Source of the DNA: an uncultured Eubacteriales bacterium
Lineage (GTDB): Bacteria; Bacillota; Clostridia; Christensenellales; Aristaeellaceae
NCBI GenBank assembly: GCA_944353735.1
Contig: CALVPU010000198.1
Location: 1-8,131 of the forward strand
Direction: 5' to 3'
DNA: 8,131 nt
Shown here: positions 4,985 to 8,131 of the stretch, one piece after another
Layout of the letters: each line of letters starts with the position of its first letter
How positions within the stretch are numbered: position 1 is the first letter of the stretch
The notes under the pieces: generated by a model
The model's input: only the letters and a program-made list of their open reading frames with translations
What the model was told of the DNA's origin: nothing
Databases searched by the model: none
Position numbers and translations under genes: made by a program

Positions 4985-6745
4985 TCAGCAGTAGCGACCG
5001 TCGGGATTCTTCGTCAGGCTCGCGAAGCGCTCGGGGTCGATCTTGGGCTTGCGGTCGGGCGTGAGCAGGCCGTTGATTTCCTGCTGCACGTCGGTCAGCT
5101 GCGTGTAGCAGTAGCCCTGGCAGTAGGGAATCGCGCGGGCGGCGTCGGTCACGGACTGGTAGCGGGCGAAGAATTCCTCCACGTCGCGGACCTTCTCGTG
5201 ATAGCCCCACGCGCCCTCTTCGCTCTCCTCGTCGAAGGCGATGCCGCCGTACTCGGTGAGGATGAACGCCTCCTTGCCGGTGATTTCCGCGCCCACGGCG
5301 CACGCCATGCGATGGTCGCAGGCGATCTTCTCCACGCGCTCGCGGGAGTCGAAGTGCTTCGCCAGCACGTCGCCCCACGCGGCGTAGTCGTGCAGGCCGA
5401 AGATGTCCGTCCGGGTGACCTCCCAGCCGTCGTTGGTGGACACCAGCCGCGTGCCGTCGAGCGCCTTGGCCTGGGCATAGAGCATGTCCCCGCACGCCTG
5501 CATGCGCTTGTCGCGATAGATGCGGTCCACGCCCCAGCTCTCGTTGAGCGGCACCCACGCGATGATGCAGGGGTGGTTGAAGTCGCGGTCGATGAAGCCG
5601 GCGAGCGTGTCGGACAGGTTCTTGACCGACTCGTTGGTGAACTCGTAGGCGCTGGGAATCTCGCCCCAGACCAGCAGGCCCAGCTTGTCCGCCCAGTAGT
5701 AATAGCGCGGATCCTCGACCTTCTGGTGCTTGCGCGCGCCGTTATAGCCGAAGCGCTTGGTCCACTCGATGTCGGCGCGGATGGCATCGTCGCTCGGCGG
5801 GGTCAGCAGGCTCTCGGGCCAGTAGCCCTGATCGAGCACCAGCCGCTGGTACAGCGGGGACTTGTTCAGCAGCACGTAGCCGTCCTTGACCTCGACGGAG
5901 CGCATGCCGAAGTAGGTGGTCACGTCGTCGCCGCCGTCGAGCTCGATGTGCACGTCGTACAGCGCGGGATCGTCCGGCGACCACTTGCGGAAGCCCTGAA
6001 TGTCGCTGCCGTCGACCATGTCGATCACCACGCGCTGGGAGCGCTCGGTCAGCGCCTGCGCCTGCGCGCGGTAGACCTGGCCCTCGAAGGAGACGGTGAC
6101 CTTGGCGTTCACCGGCGCCTTCGGCTTTTCGTTGAGCGTCAGCCGCAGCGTCGCCGTGCCGGCGTCGAGGTCGGGCGTGATGTGCGCGCTGAGCAGATAG
6201 GGGCTGCCCGCCGCCTCGAGGTAGACCGACTGCCAAATGCCGCTCGTCGGCGTGTACCAGCAGCCGAACCAGTGATCCTTCCAGTTCTGCTTGCCGCGCG
6301 GCTGGGTGGCGTCGTAGGGATCGCGCACGCGCACGCACAGGTCGTTTTCGCCCGCGGCGACCAGCTCGGTGACGTCGAGCGCAAACGGCGTGTAGCCGCC
6401 GGTATGCGCGCCGGCGCAGCGACCGTTGACGTAGACCTCGCAGGCATAGTCCACCGCGCCGAAGCGCAGCAGCAGCCGCTTGCCCTGCATGTTCTCCGGC
6501 ACCGAGAACGCGCGGCGGTACCACATCGTCTCGTGCTTCTCCTGCACGTTGACGCCGCTCAGCTCGCACTGATAGCAAAACGGCACCACAATCCTGCCGT
6601 CGAAGTGTTTGCCGGGCGCCTGCCAGCCTTCCGCCGCGCCGGTTCCGGCATCGTCAAACGCGAACTCCCATTCGCCGTTGAGGCTCATCCAGTCCGGGCG
6701 GACAAAGTCCGGGCGCGGATGTTCGTTGCGGGGAATCGTCTGCAT
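4985..6745 (-). CDS. Glycoside hydrolase family 2 enzyme (beta-galactosidase/beta-glucuronidase-like)
   Basis: This is a predicted retaining exo-beta-glycosidase of 586 residues. Residues about 10-178 are the GH2 jelly-roll sugar-binding domain, with the SLNGEWEFAF signature near 21-30 and WYTPTSGIWQSVYLE near 163-177. An Ig-like sandwich domain spans about 180-285, then a TIM barrel to the end. The acid/base is Glu402 in WVPLNESWG and the nucleophile is Glu498 in FILTEYGG. No signal peptide is present, so it should act in the cytoplasm on an imported oligosaccharide or glycoside. Substrate (galactoside, glucuronide or other) cannot be read from sequence. It is shorter than LacZ and lacks the extra C-terminal domains. 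The start at 6745 is chosen for GGAGGGG six nt upstream; a further in-frame ATG at 6793 has no ribosome binding site. The upstream regulator is its likely controller. Confidence 0.93.
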   Translation of the reverse strand: MQTIPRNEHPRPDFVRPDWMSLNGEWEFAFDDAGTGAAEGWQAPGKHFDGRIVVPFCYQCELSGVNVQEKHETMWYRRAFSVPENMQGKRLLLRFGAVDYACEVYVNGRCAGAHTGGYTPFALDVTELVAAGENDLCVRVRDPYDATQPRGKQNWKDHWFGCWYTPTSGIWQSVYLEAAGSPYLLSAHITPDLDAGTATLRLTLNEKPKAPVNAKVTVSFEGQVYRAQAQALTERSQRVVIDMVDGSDIQGFRKWSPDDPALYDVHIELDGGDDVTTYFGMRSVEVKDGYVLLNKSPLYQRLVLDQGYWPESLLTPPSDDAIRADIEWTKRFGYNGARKHQKVEDPRYYYWADKLGLLVWGEIPSAYEFTNESVKNLSDTLAGFIDRDFNHPCIIAWVPLNESWGVDRIYRDKRMQACGDMLYAQAKALDGTRLVSTNDGWEVTRTDIFGLHDYAAWGDVLAKHFDSRERVEKIACDHRMACAVGAEITGKEAFILTEYGGIAFDEESEEGAWGYHEKVRDVEEFFARYQSVTDAARAIPYCQGYCYTQLTDVQQEINGLLTPDRKPKIDPERFASLTKNPDGRYC

Positions 6746-6751
6746 CTGTAA

Positions 6752-6758
6752 CCCCTCC
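6752..6758 (-). promoter_or_regulatory. Ribosome binding site that fixes the GH2 start
   Basis: GGAGGGG on the minus strand sits 6 nt before the ATG at 6745. The in-frame ATG 48 nt further upstream has nothing similar, so the shorter 586-residue protein is the supported one. Confidence 0.85.
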
Positions 6759-6794
6759 GATTCATTCAGAATTTCCGTCGGTTTTGCGGTCATT

Positions 6795-6819
6795 CGGGCG
6801 CAGCAAACGGCTTTGCCCG
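6795..6819 (-). other. Leader hairpin in the GH2 5' untranslated region
   Basis: CGGGC (6795-6799) pairs with GCCCG (6815-6819), or alternatively GCAAA pairs with TTTGC around a CGGC loop. The structure lies in the predicted 5' UTR, downstream of the palindrome and about 50 nt before the start codon. No known riboswitch class is recognisable and no U-tract follows, so this is recorded only as leader structure. Confidence 0.3.
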
Positions 6820-6837
6820 GGGAGGCGCGCGCCTCCC
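6820..6837. promoter_or_regulatory. 18-bp perfect palindrome at the GH2 transcription start, candidate operator
   Basis: GGGAGGCGC followed by GCGCCTCCC is a perfect palindrome with no spacer. It begins about 10 bp downstream of the -10 box and would cover roughly +3 to +20, a standard place for a repressor operator. With no loop it would make a poor RNA hairpin, which favours a DNA site. The protein that reads it is not known from the sequence. Confidence 0.5.
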
Positions 6838-6846
6838 ATCGTGGTT

Positions 6847-6875
6847 ATGATAGCATCAAACGCCCAACTTGTCAA
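6847..6875 (-). promoter_or_regulatory. SigA-type promoter of the GH2 gene
   Basis: On the minus strand the -35 is TTGACA (6870-6875, perfect consensus) and the -10 is TATCAT (6847-6852), separated by exactly 17 bp. Transcription should start near 6840, giving a leader of about 95 nt before the GH2 start codon. The sequence AAGCGCTT directly abuts and overlaps the -35 and could be the core of a LacI/CcpA-type site, but its flanks match that consensus poorly. Confidence 0.85.
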
Positions 6876-6894
6876 GCGCTTTCGCGCCATTCCG

Positions 6895-6921
6895 GCAACT
6901 GCGGAGAGCCGGCGCAGTTGC
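6895..6921. promoter_or_regulatory. Second inverted repeat (9-bp arms, 9-nt spacer)
   Basis: GCAACTGCG (6895-6903) and CGCAGTTGC (6913-6921) are perfect inverted arms. The right arm shares its last base with the 19-bp palindrome. As RNA this would be a stable hairpin after the regulator gene, but no U-tract follows, so it may instead be a protein site or a weak processing or terminator hairpin. Confidence 0.4.
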
Positions 6922-6939
6922 AAACAGAAATTCTGTTTG
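6921..6939. promoter_or_regulatory. 19-bp perfect inverted repeat, candidate operator
   Basis: CAAACAGAA and TTCTGTTTG form perfect 9-bp arms around one central A. The element begins 9 bp after the regulator stop and lies about 45 bp upstream of the -35 box of the hydrolase promoter. It has no T-tract on the minus strand, so a terminator is unlikely. The AT-rich symmetric shape in a GC-rich region fits a binding site for a dimeric winged-helix protein. Which protein binds it, if any, is inference. Confidence 0.5.
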
Positions 6940-6947
6940 ATTCCAGG

Positions 6948-7895
6948 TCACGCGCGCATCTGGCAGCGCATCACAATGCCCTGTTCGTAATCGCCGAAGG
7001 CGCGTCCGAACAGGTTCATGCCGCCGTATCCGCCGTCCATCTCCGCCACCGCGATGCGCAGCGACACGCATTCACGCTCGCCGAGGTGGAGGTCGTCCAG
7101 CGACGCGCGCGAAACCGGCACGCCGTCCAACTGCGCGCCGTGGGCGGTGATGCGCCACGTCACCAGGCGCCCGTACTGCGTGTTCGAGTCCGACCACCAG
7201 TCGGGATTGTTGCGCCCGCGGCGCCCGCCGAAGTCGCCCGGACAGCGCCACGTGCCGATCTCCACGCCGTTGACGCTGACGCGGATGTCGCTGGGCCAAT
7301 CGTTGCGGTAGCACGGCGCCTCAGAACACGCCTCGAACGAGAATTCGAGAAACTCCAGCTCCTCCGCCGCGCCCACGGGCGGGAAGGCGTATTCGACAAA
7401 GCCGGCGCGCATCCACAAAATGCCCGCCTGAAAGCGGTCCGGATGGAAGAACGCCGCCGGCGAATCGTCCATGTTCAAGCTGCGGTCCGGCGCCGCCAAT
7501 CCGCAGGTTGGGCGCACGCCGCCGGCGATGCTGTATCCGCCGACAGGCATCTCATAGACGCGCTCGCGCCCCTTTTCCGGTTCCGTGCTCGTCAGGCGGA
7601 TGGCGATCGTATCCAGCCGCCGGTCGCAGATCTTCAGCTTGCCGCGCGCGCCCGGCTGTGCGTCGCAGCGGATCAGTCCGGCGCTTTCCAGCACCTGCAC
7701 GTTCAGCGCCACCGTAGACGGGGCGACGTCCAGCGCCCGCGCCAGTTCGTTGACGCTCATGCCGCGGCTCTGCACCCGCTGCAGGATGCGCAGCCTCAGT
7801 TCCGTGGACAGTGCATGGGCGATCGGCTGGATCAGTTCCGGCTGGTCCAGCGTCAGCTCGAGGCGCTTGCTGGCAAAATTGAGCAAAAACAGCAT
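6948..7895 (-). CDS. ArsR-like winged-helix transcriptional regulator with a large C-terminal beta-rich domain
   Basis: This is a predicted one-component cytoplasmic DNA-binding regulator of 315 residues. Residues about 22-95 form an ArsR-type winged helix: a helix containing LRLRILQRV, then SVNELARALDVAPSTVALNVQVLE as the helix-turn-helix and recognition helix, then a wing with GKLKICDRRLD. No ArsR-type cysteine metal site is seen. Residues about 115-315 are rich in aromatic residues and glycine, with CYRNDWPSDIRVSVNGVEIG, a CPGDFGGRRGRNNPDWW block and TQYGRLVTW. The look is of a beta-sandwich that could bind a ligand or sugar, but I know no tested function. The start at 7895 is preferred because AAAGGGG lies 8 nt upstream; ATGs at 7901 and 7913 are in frame but badly placed for it. 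The GH2 gene follows 202 bp downstream on the same strand, which suggests its target. Confidence 0.85.
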   Translation of the reverse strand: MLFLLNFASKRLELTLDQPELIQPIAHALSTELRLRILQRVQSRGMSVNELARALDVAPSTVALNVQVLESAGLIRCDAQPGARGKLKICDRRLDTIAIRLTSTEPEKGRERVYEMPVGGYSIAGGVRPTCGLAAPDRSLNMDDSPAAFFHPDRFQAGILWMRAGFVEYAFPPVGAAEELEFLEFSFEACSEAPCYRNDWPSDIRVSVNGVEIGTWRCPGDFGGRRGRNNPDWWSDSNTQYGRLVTWRITAHGAQLDGVPVSRASLDDLHLGERECVSLRIAVAEMDGGYGGMNLFGRAFGDYEQGIVMRCQMRA

Positions 7896-7916
7896 CCTCA
7901 TTCCCCTTTCCAACGC

Positions 7917-7948
7917 AAAAACCTCCCCTGCGCTTGCAGGGGAGATTT
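7917..7948 (-). terminator. Intrinsic terminator of tuf
   Basis: Read on the minus strand, a 9-bp GC-rich stem (CTCCCCTGC / GCAGGGGAG) closes an AAGC tetraloop. It can extend through one T-G and three A-T pairs to about 13 bp and runs straight into GTTTTTG. This is a textbook rho-independent terminator. It lies between tuf and the start of the next gene, so that gene depends on readthrough or on a promoter not visible here. Confidence 0.93.
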
Positions 7949-7961
7949 CCGTTTTCAGCGA

Positions 7962-8131
7962 TCAGCCAAGGATCTTGGTGACGACGCCGGAACCGACCGT
8001 GCGGCCGCCCTCGCGGATAGCGAAGCGCAGGCCCTCTTCGCACGCGATCGGCGTGATCAGCGTGATCTCCATGTCGATGTTGTCGCCCGGCATGACCATC
8101 TCAACGCCGTCCGGCAGCTTGATGTTTCCCG
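7962..8131 (-). CDS. tuf: Elongation factor Tu, C-terminal 55 residues (partial, runs off the right edge)
   Basis: EF-Tu is the GTPase that brings aminoacyl-tRNA to the ribosomal A site in the cytoplasm. Only the C-terminal end of domain 3 is here. The visible part reads GNIKLPDGVEMVMPGDN, then an ITLITPIA strand, then GLRFAIREGGRTVGSGVVTKI and the final LG before a TGA stop at 7962-7964. The MVMPGDN and RFAIREGGRTVG blocks are hallmark EF-Tu sequences, so identity is close to certain. The 5' part lies beyond the window, so operon context (usually rpsL-rpsG-fusA-tuf) cannot be seen. A strong intrinsic terminator starts 14 nt after the stop, so tuf is probably the last gene of its own unit. 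Confidence 0.97.
   Translation of the reverse strand, partial: GNIKLPDGVEMVMPGDNIDMEITLITPIACEEGLRFAIREGGRTVGSGVVTKILG

Noticed and set aside
4874..6751. A 625-residue plus-strand open frame opposite the GH2 gene.
   Set aside because: Shadow of the GH2 codon pattern in a GC-rich genome; no domain and no ribosome binding site, while the minus strand shows GH2 motifs throughout.
6746..6793. Longer GH2 start giving 602 residues.
   Set aside because: The ATG at 6793 has no Shine-Dalgarno sequence, and the extra 16 residues would include the GGAGGGG site that serves the ATG at 6745.

Overview
This window is GC-rich, and every gene I can support lies on the minus strand, so the biology reads from high to low coordinates. 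The gene set (tuf, a short type II murB, whiA with an HPr-like gene behind it, strong AGGAGG-type ribosome binding sites, TTGACA/TATAAT-type promoters with 17-bp spacers) points to a Gram-positive Firmicute. The composition suggests a high-GC member of the Clostridia, possibly a gut lineage; the exact family cannot be read from this sequence.

Layout from the right edge. (1) 7962-8131 is the 3' end of tuf (EF-Tu), closed by a textbook intrinsic terminator at 7917-7948. (2) 6948-7895 is a one-component regulator with an ArsR-like winged-helix N-terminus and a long, probably beta-rich C-terminal domain of unknown function. (3) 6746-6947 is a compact regulatory region. It holds a near-consensus promoter (-35 at 6870-6875, -10 at 6847-6852), an 18-bp perfect palindrome over the expected transcription start, and two perfect 9-bp-arm inverted repeats upstream. 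(4) 4985-6745 is a cytoplasmic glycoside hydrolase family 2 enzyme with both catalytic glutamates visible, followed by a GC-rich terminator hairpin. The regulator and the hydrolase look like a small sugar-responsive module.

A second transcription unit starts at a strong promoter (4807-4835). It carries an MBOAT O-acyltransferase of the AlgI/PatA type (3344-4756) and, 19 nt further on, murB (2422-3324). Both fit envelope work: polymer O-acylation and peptidoglycan precursor synthesis. Downstream lie whiA (868-1824) and an HPr-like gene (293-550) that keeps Ser46 but lacks the catalytic His15, as Crh does. A hairpin terminator follows directly after its stop.

The whiA locus is unusual in its spaces. 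In many Firmicutes rapZ and yvcK sit beside whiA, often between murB and whiA. Here that gap (1825-2421) has neither gene and holds an array of about 160-bp tandem repeats. A second array (117-bp period, with a 58-bp partial copy) fills the whiA-HPr gap. A third duplication, 255 bp apart, copies the last codons of the HPr-like gene together with its terminator hairpin. Three successive gaps have thus been expanded by GC-rich repeats that look non-coding.
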